NCBI GenBank assembly: GCA_037043455.1
Contig: JAWPHD010000004.1
Location: 40,001-104,000, forward strand
Length of the DNA stretch: 64,000 nt
Direction: 5' to 3'
DNA from: Cyrtodaria siliqua
Taxonomy: Eukaryota; Mollusca; Bivalvia; Adapedonta; Hiatellidae
Shown piece after piece: positions 23,203 to 35,575 of the stretch. The notes under the pieces are model-generated. The model saw only the letters and a list, made by a program, of their open reading frames with translations. It did no database searches and was not told where the DNA came from. The position numbers were made by a program, and so were the translations under genes. Each line of letters begins with the position of its first letter. The stretch's first letter is position 1.

Positions 23203-24815
23203 ATGAGTATCCAAGAAATTGAAAATCCCCAAAGCAATATAGCGAGGTTTTTAAAGTAAACGTTATAAGTGATGACCGCTCACTCAACTGCGGAAAACAC
23301 AATCAACGGTTTCAAAATTTCTTAAAACAGAACTAGCACAAAGGGCGGTATTAAATTAAGTGTTGATTTAAAACATACTTTAAAAACATCGATGGGAACA
23401 TTGTTGAAGCGCTGGAAAAAGCAAGTCAAGAAATTGTAAATAGAGTAGGAAATTGGATTCAGATGGGAAATGGTTGGCAAATTGAGGCACTAGATGCGCA
23501 CTACATAAATCGAATAGAGTATAAGCCTTTGCGTGGTAGTTCTTATTTGAATTTACCAAAAAAACTGCAACACCACAAAAAAGATTTAATAAATAAAAAA
23601 AAATGATGACGAGTGCTTTAGATGGCTTATAAATTCCCTGCCTACAATAAACCTCACACAATAACAAAGTACAAAAAGTATATTGATAATCTTAATTACA
23701 AGGGAATTATATTTCCTGTTACAATAAAACAAACCCCAAAAATAGAAAAACAAAACAACATTTATTTTAATATATTTGGATATGAGAATAATCAAGTATA
23801 CCCTTTGTGCATATCAAACAATAAAGGAGAAAATTCTTGCGAAATGCTTTTAATTAACGAGAAAGAAAAAATCATAATGTATGGATAAAAGATTTTAACA
23901 GGTTAATGCTTAATGAAACATTACATAATTAGAAAAAATGTTTTTGTAAAACATGCTTGTAGTGCTTTACGTTAGAAAGGGTGCTAAAAAAGGCATGAGC
24001 CTGCTTGTCTTTCACTTGACGGAAAACAAGTAATAAAAATGCCAAACGAAGATGAAAAGATTAAGTTTAAAAACTATGATAGGCAATTAATGGTTCCGTA
24101 TGTTATATACGCTGAATTTGAAGCAATAACGGAATATATTTCTTCAGCTTTTAAAAATCCTAAAGAATTATACACAGAAGCATATCAAAAGCATACTGAT
24201 TGCGGTTACGGTTATAAGGTTGTTTGTTGTCATGATCATGATGATGATCAATATTCAAAATCAGTTGTGACATACAGAGGACCAAATGCTGTTTATAAGT
24301 TTTTACAAAAAACATGACAGAAGAAGGTGAGTGATGCAAGAAAACTATGAATACACATTTTAAGAAAGATTTGGTGATGTCACTGGAAGAAGAAGAAAAA
24401 TTCCAAAAATCTAAATCATGTCATATTTGTGGTAATGGTTTTGTAACAACTCTCACAAAAGGTGACGCGGGTCGTACAGTAGCATACGAAAACTCCATCA
24501 GAAAAGTCAGGGACCATTGTCCATAAGTACAGTGGAAGCGCTCACGACATATGTAATATTAATTTCAGGCTGGCTAAAAAATACCTGTTATGTTTCATAA
24601 TTTAAGAGGAAACGATTCCCTCTTCATAATGCAGCACATCGGAAAGTTAAAAAAAAAGTTATACCGAATAACATGGAAAAGTACATGGCTTTTATGTTAC
24701 AAAACGTTTAGTGTTTATTGACAGTTTCCAGTGTATGTCTCAATCATTAGAAAGTTCAGTGAAAAACATTCCTTCGTTTCCAGGGTGACTATACCACATG
24801 ACCTATGACGTCGTT
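23203..24815 (+). pseudogene. Polinton DNA polymerase B, N-terminal part (copy 1)
   Basis: The ATG at 23203 opens MSIQEIENPQSNIARF. Shifting frames then show GNGWQIEALDAHYINRIEYK, NVWIKDFNRLMLNETLH, a CxxC zinc finger (CFCKTCL with KKHEPAC) and the exonuclease region MVPYVIYAEFEAITE. Further on are CHICG, the VRDHC segment and FHNLRG-x-DS, which belong to the exonuclease domain of protein-primed family B polymerases of Polintons. It stops before the palm motifs. ExoI, normally D-x-E, reads E-F-E here. Confidence 0.9.
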
Positions 24816-24948
24816 ATTGCTAATTTTTGAAGAAAAAAATTGTAAATATTCGCCAATAGTGAAAGCTTCAGAGAGCGATACGATTTTTTTTATTTCTTAA
24901 CCATTTTCTATCAAAGAAAGCACATTCGAACGCAAACAACAAATGTAC

Positions 24949-25331
24949 TAGTTGTCTGCTTTTTAATTTAGTCTTTTGGCTGTTACTTGTGATACGCAGG
25001 CTTCATAACCGCTGCTCCCAACTAAATTCCATTATTTTTATTTCGCTCTTCGGGGCATTTAATTTTATTAGATACTGGGACCATACGCCGTACGACATGG
25101 GGAAGCGTATAACTCCATGTCCACCGCCGTATGCATGCCATCTTTGGGATGGTTAAAATTGTGTACTGTTGATTTTATTAATATTGAGTTCTGCTCAACC
25201 CGGGGCTAGAGGGCGTGAGCGGTAGCCAGCACATTTCACTACCGCTCATGAACAGTCTCAATCAAACCGAGACTGGAATATTTCGTATGTGTCGTGCTCG
25301 GCCGTTTCCAAAGGTCCATTATCATACTTTT
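24949..25331 (+). repeat. Cassette repeat 4
   Basis: Abuts the right edge of duplicated block 1. Both stems perfect except GAGACTGG in the stem II flank. Confidence 0.88.
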
Positions 25332-25896
25332 TTTATAGCACAGTGGCGTTGCTTGTGCAGTGTGGCAGCAGTAAAACGTCTCCCCGCGCTTGCAATCAGA
25401 ACTGTTATTCATTCGATCTTTGGAGATCACTGAGCCCGATACTTATATTTAGTTATCGGTGGTACATTTTCAATTTCTTTTGTTTTTTTTACTTAATTTT
25501 TGATTCGGTGGTTCCACTACTCCGGCCTATAAAAGGCTCTGGGTATTGTTTAACCACTAAAAGGATATGTTGTCTGCTTTTTAATTTAGTCTTTTGGCTG
25601 TTACTTGTGATACGCACGCTTCATAACCGCTGCTCCCAACTAAATTCCATTATTTTTATTTCGCTCTTCGGGGCATTTAATTTTATTAGATACTGGGACC
25701 ATACGCCGTACGACATGGGGAAGCGTATAACTCCATGTCCACCGCCGTATGCATGCCATCTTTGGGATGGTTAAAATTGTGTACTGTTGATTTTATTAAT
25801 ATTGAGTTCTGCTCAACCCGGGGCTAGAGGGCGTGAGCGGTAGCCAGCACATTTCACTACCGCTCATGAACAGTCTCAATCAAACCGAGACTGCAA
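25332..25896 (+). repeat. Cassette repeat 5, longest copy with TATA box
   Basis: Adds ~230 bp of 5' sequence absent from most copies. That segment includes TATAAAAG at 25528-25535 and a stretch (25355-25400) that matches the divergent copy at 34.85-35.24 kb. It ends at duplicated block 2. It could be a solo LTR or a structured SINE; no protein is encoded. Confidence 0.8.
25528..25535 (+). promoter_or_regulatory. TATA-like box in cassette 5
   Basis: TATAAAAG preceded by a GC-rich CCGGCC; about 30 bases upstream is where the sequence shared by all cassettes begins ('ctgggtattgtttaac'). Confidence 0.4.
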
Positions 25897-25988
25897 TGAT
25901 ACTTGGATAATATTAATATTGTCTAACTATTATTATATATGTTTAACGTTTATTGTGGAATAAAAACAATCCCTCGAGGTAAAAAAAA

Positions 25989-26218
25989 ATGGAATAGTAA
26001 AAGAATGCATTAAAGCTAACCAAGTTAGGTATTACGGCTTGAAAGAGGTTTTGGAAAAACTTTCCGAACCTAAAATGCAGAAAGAACCAGATTTTAGGAG
26101 AGTGAAAACTTTTAAACATCCGGAAAAATTATCAAATGTGGAAGAACATCATAATGTTGCTTATCTCATCGGATTGGAAGCCGAAAGCAGGAAATCTTTT
26201 AAAAATAGGGAAGTCTGA
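25989..26218 (+). pseudogene. Polinton small ORF a (copy 2)
   Basis: The counterpart of 21697-21926, with the same start-proximal frame break and a P-to-H change (EEHHNVAYL). The shared defect shows it predates the duplication. Confidence 0.55.
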
Positions 26219-26485
26219 GAAAGAAATAACTCGTTTGAATAACAGTAAGTTGAAAATAAAAGAAGAAAGCGAAGAAGCATATGCCAATATCAGGACAATA
26301 AATTAAAAGAACAAAAAGAAAACCAGCAAGACAAAGAAACCAAGTAAAAATAACAAAATAAAAATAAACCACAAGTTTAAACTGTATATAAGTTTACTTA
26401 TTTTAATTTATCTTAACTTATCTTATTTTATCTAACCTTATATTATACATGTCGTTGTTAAAGTGGAAACAAATTAGCAGATAAA

Positions 26486-26785
26486 ATGCAAATATCAAAT
26501 AATCTTGTTAACGAATACGAAAATAAAGTTACTCAAAAAAGAATAGAAAAAGGAGCTAGTCGTGATTTATACAAAGAAGTATATAAACCGGTAACTAGCC
26601 AAATAAAAGAACAGTCAGAACAGTTAACTGAACAGTTTCTAGCATTAATTCCAGCAATTCCTGTTTTCGTGGCTGCAGTGGGTGCAGTTCCTCCAGTAGT
26701 TGCTGTTTTAATAAGTAAAACAAGAATAGCAGAAAAAAGGACTTTGTTGAAAACACATCATAGGAGTTTTAAACAACTTCTTTAA
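26486..26785 (+). CDS. Polinton small hydrophobic-core protein, 99 aa (copy 2)
   Basis: Identical in protein to 22194-22493. One third-position change (gca to gct in the VVAV codons) separates them. It is the only complete ORF in either duplicated block. Confidence 0.6.
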   Translation: MQISNNLVNEYENKVTQKRIEKGASRDLYKEVYKPVTSQIKEQSEQLTEQFLALIPAIPVFVAAVGAVPPVVAVLISKTRIAEKRTLLKTHHRSFKQLL

Positions 26786-26827
26786 TTAAAACAGACACGT
26801 TCATTATCAAAAACTTCACAAGTATCA

Positions 26828-26998
26828 TTACAATTTATACATGCTTGAGTACACTTGTGTACACTTGTAGAAAAGCTTGGTTCCAACGCAATATTTGCAG
26901 CACTTCTTTTTATTAACTATGTAAAATTAGATGCAATCTAAACACACTCCTGGAAGATCAATAATATCCGAAGCTCTTTTGCAATATTTGCAATTCAT
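26828..26998 (-). pseudogene. Polinton cysteine-rich mini-protein (copy 2), internal stop
   Basis: Same frame, cysteines and internal TAA as 22536-22706. Confidence 0.45.
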
Positions 26999-27120
26999 TA
27001 TGTTATAATATAACATTATATTTTTAAGTTAAATAAATATAGACTTAACATACATCTTATGTAATATTATTAATAGAACGTGTAGAAAAGAAAATTAAAA
27101 ACTTGAAGGAAAATCAAATA

Positions 27121-27394
27121 ATGTATGCTCAAAACGTTAACTTTGAAAATATGAATAAACTTGACAAAGAGTTATTTGTTGTGCAAACTTGAAAGATCTG
27201 TCTGAAACAAATTATAACCATGGCACAACAACTAAAATGACCATGGATTTTTTTTTTATATAAACAGGTTGCATGCTTTTTGTGGAAAAAAAAATACATC
27301 AGCAACTCGTGGTTTTATAACTGAAGATTATTTTATTCTTTACTACGGCATTTTGTTAGATCCGGGAATTGATATTGTTGCTTATGCCGGTTAA
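27121..27394 (+). pseudogene. Polinton small ORF b (copy 2), frameshifted
   Basis: Counterpart of 22829-23102 with the same break; KELLVV is KELFVV here. Confidence 0.45.
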
Positions 27395-27494
27395 ATAAAA
27401 ATAATATAATCTAACCAGGGAATAAATATTTTACTTCGAAATAATTAAATAAATAATTATGAGATTAAAAAAATATCTCATGTAATATTATATA

Positions 27495-29110
27495 ATGAGT
27501 ATCCAAGAAATTGAAAATCCCCAAAACAATATAGCGAGGTTTTTAAAGTAAACGTTATAAGTGATGACCGCTCACTCAACTGCGGAAAACACAATCAACG
27601 GTTTCAAAATTTCTTAAAACAGAACTAGCACAAAGGGCGGTATTAAATTAAGTGTTGATTTAAAACATACTTTAAAAACATCGATGGGAACATTGTTGAA
27701 GCGCTGGAAAAAGCAAGTCAAGAAATTGTAAATAGAGTAGGAAATTGGATTCAGATGGGAAATGGTTGGCAAATTGAGGCACTAGATGCGCACTACATAA
27801 ATCGAATAGAGTATAAGCCTTTGCGTGGTAGTTCTTATTTGAATTTACCAAAAAAAATGCAACACCACAAAAAAGATTTAATGAATAAAAAAAATGATAA
27901 CGAGTGCTTTAGATGGTGTCATTTGGCTTATAAATTCCCTGCCTACAATAAACCTCACACAATAACAAAGTACAAAAAGTATATTGATAATCTTAATTAC
28001 AAGGGAATTATATTTCCTGTTACAATAAAACAAACCCCAAAAATAGAAAAACAAAACAACATTTATTTTAATATATTTGGATATGAGAATAATCAAGTAT
28101 ACCCTTTGTGCATATCAAAATTAAGGAAAAAATTCTTGCGAAATGCTTTTAATTAACGAGAAAGAAAAAAATCATAATGTATGGATAAAAGATTTAAAAA
28201 GGTTAATGTTTAATGAAACATTACATAATTAGAAAAAATGTTTTTGTAAAACATGCTTGTAGTGCTTTACGTTAGAAAGGGTGCTAAAAAAGGCATGAGC
28301 CTGCTTGTCTTTCACTTGACGGAAAACAAGTAATAAAAATGCAAACGAAGATGAAAAGATTAAGTTTAAAAACTATGATAGGCAATTAATGGTTCCGTAT
28401 GTTATATACGCTGAATTTGAAGCAATAACGGAAGATATTTCTTCAGCTTTTAAAAATCCTAAAGAATTATACACAGAAGCATATCAAAAGCATACTGATT
28501 GCGGTTACGGTTATAAGGTTGTTTGTTGTCATGATCATGATGATGATCAATATTCAAAATCAGTTGTGACATACAGAGGACCAAATGCTGTTTATAAGTT
28601 TTTACAAAAAACATGACAGAAGAAGGTGAGTGATGCAAGAAAACTATGAATACTCATTTTAAGAAAGATTTGGGGATGTCACTGGAAGAAGAAGAAAAAT
28701 TCCAAAAATCTAAATCATGTCATATTTGTGGTAATGGTTTTGTAACAACTCTCACAAAATGTGACGCGGGTCGTACAGTAGCATACGAAAACTCCATCAG
28801 AAAAGTCAGGGACCATTGTCCATAAGTACAGCGGAAGCGCTCACGGCATATGTAATATTAATTTTAGGCTGGCTAAAAAATACCTGTTATGTTTCATAAC
28901 TTAAGAGGAAACGATTCCCTCTTCATAATGCAGCACATCGGAAAGTTTAAAAAAAAGGTATACCGAATAACATGGAAAAGTACATGGCTTTTATGTCAGG
29001 AAAACGTTTAGTGTTTATTGACAGTTTCCAGTGTATGTCTCAATCATTAGAAAGTTTAGTGAAAAACATTCCTTCGTTTCCAGGGTGACTATACCACATG
29101 ACCTATGACG
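27495..29110 (+). pseudogene. Polinton DNA polymerase B, N-terminal part (copy 2)
   Basis: Same content as copy 1. The block 27755-28156 is open for 133 codons because it keeps the CFRWCHLAYKFP junction that copy 1 lost to a short deletion. It shares the E-F-E exonuclease change and most stops. The palm and thumb are missing here too; the C-terminal end lies at 36.5-37.0 kb. Confidence 0.9.
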
Positions 29111-29412
29111 TCGTTATTGCTAATTCTTGGGAAAAAAAGAGTAAATATTCGCCCATAGTGAAAGCTTCAGATAAGATTTTTTTTATTTCTTGACCATTTT
29201 CTATCAAAGAAAGCACATTCGAACGCAAACAACAAATGTACGCTACCCTCGACTGATATTTTTTTTTTGTGAAAGTTTTTTTTTTCGAAAACACTTTGGA
29301 AAACTTCTGTGAATGCACCAGAAATAATTTGCTAACCCTTGAATCGTAATTTAATTATGCACATATTATGAAAACAATCCAAGCATATACCCTGTTTTTA
29401 TCACGAAAACGT

Positions 29413-30078
29413 TCATACTATCTTTGTTAAACTTGTTAAAAAGTTTATCAAAAGAGGTTCTGACCCTATCATTTTGCAACATACTGCATGCTTGGTGGTG
29501 GAAGCTTTTACAGTTAGCCACTATGATTTCCGCTTTAATTGTACGATGACCGCACAGGCTGTGGACCCTATGATGACGCCTACCTAAAGCCCATTGGGTC
29601 GATGGCGTTTGATGTTTGTCTATGATCTTTCTTGTCAGGCCTTTATGGTTTATTCTCTTGTTGCTCTGGCTTCTGCCAAGTTATTGAGTACCTTCATTTT
29701 GGCTTTCTAGGCTATTGTTTTTTATATTATATTTACACGAGCATAGTTGTGTTTTACTTATATTGCCTATTGATGATGCCTTGTTGGTTAGAGAGTATAT
29801 CATGGCAGGTATTGCTTTATTTACACTGTCCTGTTTTAATGGGATGACAGTAGGGTAAGTGTGAGGTTTTTGGTGCACCCTAGAACCGGTTTAAACCCCC
29901 CAGTGGCCTACTTTGCCACTGACCGTTCCAAGGCGGTAGCACTATTGCCAACCCTTTTGTGTTTGTGATGTCGTTTGCATTTATTATTACATTTGCTTTC
30001 TTGATTGTCTGTTTGCGTGTTTGTTTCGGTGTTTTGTGGTTGACTGTCCTCCTTGAATGCTACTTTCCATATTTCTTC
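29413..30078 (+). mobile_element. Penelope-like 3' fragment D
   Basis: 5'-truncated in the RT C-terminus (tactatctttgttaaacttg); shows the conserved tail hairpin around 'cagtggcc...gccactg'. Truncated at 'tactttccatatttcttcc'. Confidence 0.87.
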
Positions 30079-30949
30079 CCCATTATTATTTTACATCAGG
30101 TAGGCGAAAGGGTTTTGAGTTAAAGAACCAGTTCGCCGGAATTAATGATTTTTTCAATTATGCTAATCCGTGAAGTCGATTTTTTTTATGCTAAATCGTG
30201 AAGTCATTTTTTGTTGTCAATTATCTACACCTTCATTCTAATCCTACGCAAAGAATAAAGCATTTTAATGAAATAATTTTAATGGACAATATAACCATTT
30301 CCGAAATTTTCTGCTTTTTATATCTTCTTTTAGAAATTCATACAATTTTGTTATATTCAGATGCGTCATTCTGAAAGATAAAGTTAAATCTATTTGATTA
30401 TATTGGAATCGTTCAACGACTTTTAATATAGTCAAATTGATACATGTTAACCTTAATTAGTGTTTATCATTGGAAAAGAAATGGACAAGTAGCATAATAG
30501 CCTGTTTCTTAATTTACAATTAAATGTGTCAATCGACCTACCTGTAGTATTTTGTTTTTCATAATCATCGTGATGCGTTATTTGTTTCAAAGGAGTATTT
30601 TCTTTGATTATTGTACAATGTATTGCCTGTTTCTAAATTTGAAATTTGACAATATTAAGGATTACCCTGTGACTTTTAATGTTGTCAAATTTTTTTTTTT
30701 TTTAACATTTTATTTCAAATATGAAATGTACATAATTTTTTTTGACATACAATACATATGTGATTGTTACGACCTCATACAAGTGTTATTTGTAATAATA
30801 CCTCTCTCCTCTCTATTAAGAAGTTAGTCATACATGGAATGATTATACAATATAACGTATTGCTAATTACTGCTAAGTAACCTATAGTTCAAACCATATC
30901 CTGAATCACAATCCATCTTTTTTTTAAATAAGATTATCTTTTTCTATGG

Positions 30950-33240
30950 GGTATATATATATATATTGAGAACAATTCAATATTTCTAAATCTTTTAACT
31001 TGCTCTATATACATAGAGTAGAATGGAAGACATTTTCCCAATTTGCAAGAATAAATATACTTTTTATAGAGAAGCGCTAAAATATATAAAATATTGTCAA
31101 TATCTGTTACACATTTAGAGCCTAGAATCCTATCATTCGGTTTTAATTCTAACGAAATATTACATTCTTCCTTTAGATGACCGAAAGGCTCTATTAGATT
31201 ATTTCTGGAAAAGATTCAGTCATAAAATAAATGAAAAATAGTTCTTTTAGAATTATTACAAAAATGACACATTTCGGTTTCAGACATTCCACATTTATGT
31301 AATTTTGCATTGCTAAAAATAATTCTATGCATAATTTTGAATTGCAAAGACTGGAGGTATGTATCGTGCACTGAAATAAATGTTTGTTTATATAATGTAT
31401 TCCAGTCCTCGATAGTTAAGGTTATGTCCAAATATGTTTCCCATTTGTTTTGGAAAGTACTAGGTGATTCGACGACTGACTTCAAAAACTAAGGTTACAA
31501 CATCTGATTTACTTGTTGGCCATTTTTAGTTTTATAACATTATTATTGATTGGATGTTTGATCTTAGTTTGGTTTCTTATACATCTTTTCCAATCACTCG
31601 GGATTGCACTAACCACTTCCATGTACTTGGTAAACGGGACATGCATATTATATTACGCATATAAATTTTCAAAAGATAAAATTGAACAATTATCGTCCAC
31701 AATGTCATTTATAAAAAATATCCCATTTTTACATAGATCGTGATAAAAGAAGGACGTATTGTTAACTTTTAGATTTGGGTTATAAAATATTGATTCTGAT
31801 GAAACCTCCTCCGCCGAATTATTTGGATTTTCCTGTATCAATGCCCAAGACAGTATCACATTTTCCCAAAGGCTATTCATATGATCGCCTACTTTTATAA
31901 GACCGTCTTTATGTAGATGCCAAACTTTATATCCTCCATTTTTTTTCAAATCGTCCAAAATAAGTGTTTTCCATGGCGCAAACTTATCGGGGTCTAGAAG
32001 TTTTATAATCCAACTTAATTTAATTTTGTGACTTAATGATTTAATCCGTGGAATTTTCAATCCACCCTCTTCGACTGTATTTATCATAATATTGCGTTTG
32101 ATTTTATCAGGTTTATTTGACCAAAGAAAATTAAACATCAACGTATGCATGTCCCGATAAACATAATCAGTGGGGTCAGAAACACTGAATAAGAATTGGC
32201 AAGGCAAGCGTTTTTTAAACTGTTGTTTTACCTATAAGGGACAAGTTTCTAAACGACCAATCATTAAGTAGCCTTTTTATCTTCTAATGTTTATTTCGGT
32301 TATTATGAACAGTATAGTTATCATTTTGTAAATTGTATTCTATACCTAGAAGTTTGAACGAACCAATCTGATTCCATCTTACAGGTTTGCATGCATTTAA
32401 TAATTCACTGCATCTTTTTTTTGATCCAATCCAAACAATTTAAAAAAAAATCAAAATTCGCCTTAAGTCCGGAACATAACGAACACTTATCTACCGTTTC
32501 TAGAGTCTTATTCAATGATGTTTCGTCTTTGAGGAAAAGGGATGAATCCTCGGCGAATTGATTTATTAAATATTCTGAATCATTGATTGTGATACCTTTA
32601 ATATCCGAATTATTTTTATAACGTTGCACTTAAGATTTCTACACAAATTATGAACATATATGGTGATAGAGGGTCTCCCTGTCGTACACCACATTGTATT
32701 GAAAAGTATTCAGAACAGTGACCATTATTTAAAACACAGCTTGTGATATTATTATAGAAAGTGTGAAACCATTGCAGTATAGAATCACCAAAATTAAAAA
32801 ACCTAAGCGTTTTTTCTATAAAATAACAATCCAGTGAATCAAACGCCTTTTCAAAGTCTAATACAACAAGTACACCAGATAAATCTAATTCTTCACATTT
32901 TGCTATAATGTCTAAAATGATTCCTTTGTATCTGTCTTTCTTAAAACCAGACTGAGTTTCAGAAATGATAACTGGAAGTATCGTTTTCAGACGCCCAGCA
33001 ATGGTTGCCGAAACAATTTTAGTGTCAACGTTTAAAGCGAAATATGTCCCCAATTCTTAAGATATAGATTCGATTTTCCTTGTTTTGGCAATCACGTAAT
33101 TATACCTTGTTTTTGTGTAATAGATAGTGATTTTGAATAATATCCGTAATTTAATACATTAACAAGATAATTGCCGATGTCGTTCAGAAAAAATTGTAAA
33201 ATTCAACTGAAAAACCATCTGTCAAACTAATAAGTCCAAT
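30950..33240 (-). mobile_element. L1/Tx1-like LINE, 5'-truncated and mutated
   Basis: Reverse transcriptase segments from high to low coordinate: TDGFSVEFYNFF, LNVDTKIVSATIAGRL, SGFKKDRY, VVLDFEKAFDSLD, GVRQGDPLSPYMF. The palm FADD box reads FAED-S (INQFAEDSSLFLKD), with one catalytic Asp lost. The post-RT region (31653-32207) and a C-terminal zinc knuckle (CGMSETEMCHFCNNSKRTIF) follow. The start is missing, so the endonuclease domain is absent. Confidence 0.88.
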
Positions 33241-33837
33241 GCTTGTTTTCAATACAAACGTCTAGAACAATCCTGAACAAAGTTTGATTTTTGCCATTAC
33301 GCTGGTAACCTTTCTGATTGGCTGAGACAACTACTATCCAAGACACACAGAAAGTCAAAAAGACAATACATTTATATATAAACAAATGCGGATGGTCAGA
33401 ATACTTTAATAAAACAATTAAACAAATTATGGTCACGTGGTTCCCGGCCAGTTTTAAATTTGTTCCTACACAACCGGTCAAGACATTTGTATTTACAATC
33501 AAGCGTGGAAGATAAACAAGACTACAAACTAATACAATAACGCAAATAATGCACGTTATCCTCGCTTGATATTCTGATAATGTAAAAATAAGTAAAATTT
33601 GCAAAAAAAACACCAAAAGACAACAACAAAAAAAAACTGAAAACTTCTGAAAATGGACCAGCAATATTTTGAATGATTTATTTAAGGAAAACAAGTTATT
33701 TATTTTTTATTTTTAAAAGTAAGTGAATTAACTTGATCGAGCCCACCCACAGTACGAATCGAAAAGTTAATTTTTAAATTCACTTGCTCCTAAATATTTA
33801 AACTTTGGCTTACTATAGTTTGGCCTTTTACTTATGT

Positions 33838-34849
33838 AAAGAAATATAAAAAGATCGGACAGGGAAAGTAGCATTCAAGGAGGACAGTCAACCACAAAAC
33901 ACGGAAAAAACACGCAAACAGACAAACAAGAAGGCAAATGTAATAATAAATACAAACGACATCACAAACACAAAAGGGTTGACAATAGGGCTACTGCCTT
34001 GGAACGGTCAGCGACAAGGTAGGTCACTGGGGGTTTAGATCGCTTCTAGGGTGCACCAAATCTCACACTTACCCTACTGTCATCCCAGTAAAACAGGACA
34101 GTATAAATAAAGAAATACCCGCCATGATCTAATCTCTAACCAACAAGACAGCATCAATAGGCAATATAAGTAAAACACAACTATGCTCGTGTAAATATAA
34201 TATAAAAAAACAATAGCATAGAAAGCCACAATGAAAGTACTCAGTGACTTGGCAGAAGCCAGAGCAACAAGAGAATAAACCATTTAGAGCACGTCAAGAA
34301 AGATCATAGACACACATCAAACGCCACCGTCCCAATGGGCTTTCGGTAGGCGTCATCATAGGGTCCACAGCCTGTGCGGTCATCGTACAATTAAAGAGGA
34401 ACTCATAGTGGCGAACTGTAAAAGGGTCCACCACCAAGCATGCAGTTGCAAAATGATAGGGTCATAACCTTGTTTGATAAACATTTTAATAAGTTTAACA
34501 AAGATAGTATGAAAGTGAGCATGACCAAGAATCTTACGAAGTTTATAAATCACATCACCATAGAAGTCAGGTTGTGATAGTCCTTGTCGCAGAAGAGTCC
34601 TTATATTACTTTTATATTTGGAAAGAAGATCAGGGTTACGATAATAAAATGTTGCAAAGGTTTAACGAAGTTTATGGTAACGGTAACCCTGATTGAGTAG
34701 CTTTTTAGTTATACAAATTGAGTAGCTTTATAGTTATACAAAGATTACGAATATTAAAGTCCTCAACTAGAGTGCAAGCTCCTGAAAAACGAATAAGTTG
34801 AGATACGTAAGAAGTTGCTCGGGGAACATCCCCAACCAAGTGCGGATAA
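33838..34849 (-). mobile_element. Penelope-like 3' fragment E
   Basis: Longer truncated copy; coding on - shows YYPHLVGDVPRATSY and DFNIRNLCIT. Its 5' end is fused directly to a divergent cassette repeat (34850-35240). Confidence 0.88.
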
Positions 34850-35240
34850 TAAATACTGATAAAGGTGATCCTTTGAGAGCAACAAACACAAGTAAGAGAA
34901 TAAAGCAGCAGACTCGGTTTTATTGAGTCTGTTCATGAGAAGTAATGAAAGAAGCAACACTTCTCACGCCCCCTAGCATCGGCTTAAGCGGTATTCTACT
35001 TCAAAGCCACCTAAATTGGGCTCGTTGGTCCCAAAGGACCAGTAAAAAATAACACTACTGATTCGTAGCACGGGGAGACTTTTTACAGCCGTCACACTGC
35101 ACTAAACGAACGCTAGTGTGAATGTTAATAAATACTGATAAAGGTGATCCTTTGAGAGCAACAAACACAATTAAGAGAATAATGCAGCAGACTCGGTTTT
35201 ATTGAGTCTGTTCATGAGGAGTAATGAAAGAAGCAAGACT
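34850..35240 (-). repeat. Cassette repeat, divergent subfamily, partly tandem
   Basis: On - it shows GAGAAGT/ACTTCTC and CAGACTC/GAGTCTG stems with the same loop lengths as the main family. The segment 'ctctcaaaggatcaccttta' occurs twice (34860-34880 and 35140-35160). Confidence 0.8.
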
Positions 35241-35354
35241 TTAAAACAAGAGGCCCAAGAGGGCATGTAATCGCACTATTGGATAATAGACACCCAGATA
35301 CCATTTACATGAACATACTTTGAAATCTGGAAGCGGTTTTAGACGTGAAGAAGT

Positions 35355-35575
35355 GGGCAAGACACTTTCCCTTAGACTCGTCCGTCGGATGTGAACGTAA
35401 ACCGGGCGGTCCCGTGTACCGGTCTATCCTCCGAGCACGTTAAAGAACCATAGGGATCTATTCGATAATAAGAGTAGGGCAGATTCCCGGATTCCTATGT
35501 ATCATTTCCCTCTCTCTGGGGCGGCTCTAAAAAACCTATACTGTGTTGATGAGCCGTTAAACAACATTCAATTAG
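35355..35575 (+). repeat. SINE-like repeat
   Basis: Contains GACTCGTCCGTCGGATGTGA and GAGCACGTTAAAGAACC, wording I associate with widespread invertebrate SINEs; lies in a region of 'caagaggcccaagagggc' repeats (35240-36180). Confidence 0.5.

Larger units (their letters stand above)
21605..24948 (+). repeat. Direct duplication, copy 1 (Polinton small ORFs + PolB N-terminus)
   Basis: This 3.34-kb block is nearly identical to 25897-29241. Sampled stretches differ by isolated substitutions and a few 1-6 base indels. Its left edge follows the ATPase start and its right edge ends at 'caacaaatgta' in both copies. The ATPase is not duplicated. Confidence 0.95.
25897..29241 (+). repeat. Direct duplication, copy 2
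   Basis: Starts 'atacttggataatattaata' as in copy 1 and keeps the same gene order. It is separated from copy 1 by two cassette repeats. Some ORFs are longer here (27755-28156) than in copy 1. Confidence 0.95.

Noticed and set aside
25289..25774. 161-codon ORF on + through cassettes 4-5
   Set aside because: Runs across a junction of two noncoding repeats; no recognisable domain, not conserved between copies.
30552..30827. 91-codon Phe/Tyr-rich ORF
   Set aside because: AT-rich sequence with no domain, start context or similarity to the elements around it.
33227..33694. 155-codon hydrophobic ORF on -
   Set aside because: Low-complexity Val/Leu/Phe translation overlapping the LINE edge; no family resemblance or splice signals.
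34840..34900. Hammerhead ribozyme in the cassette or Penelope tail
   Set aside because: CTGATAA is present but the GAAA core strand and cleavage triplet are not in place; no three-helix fold found by eye.
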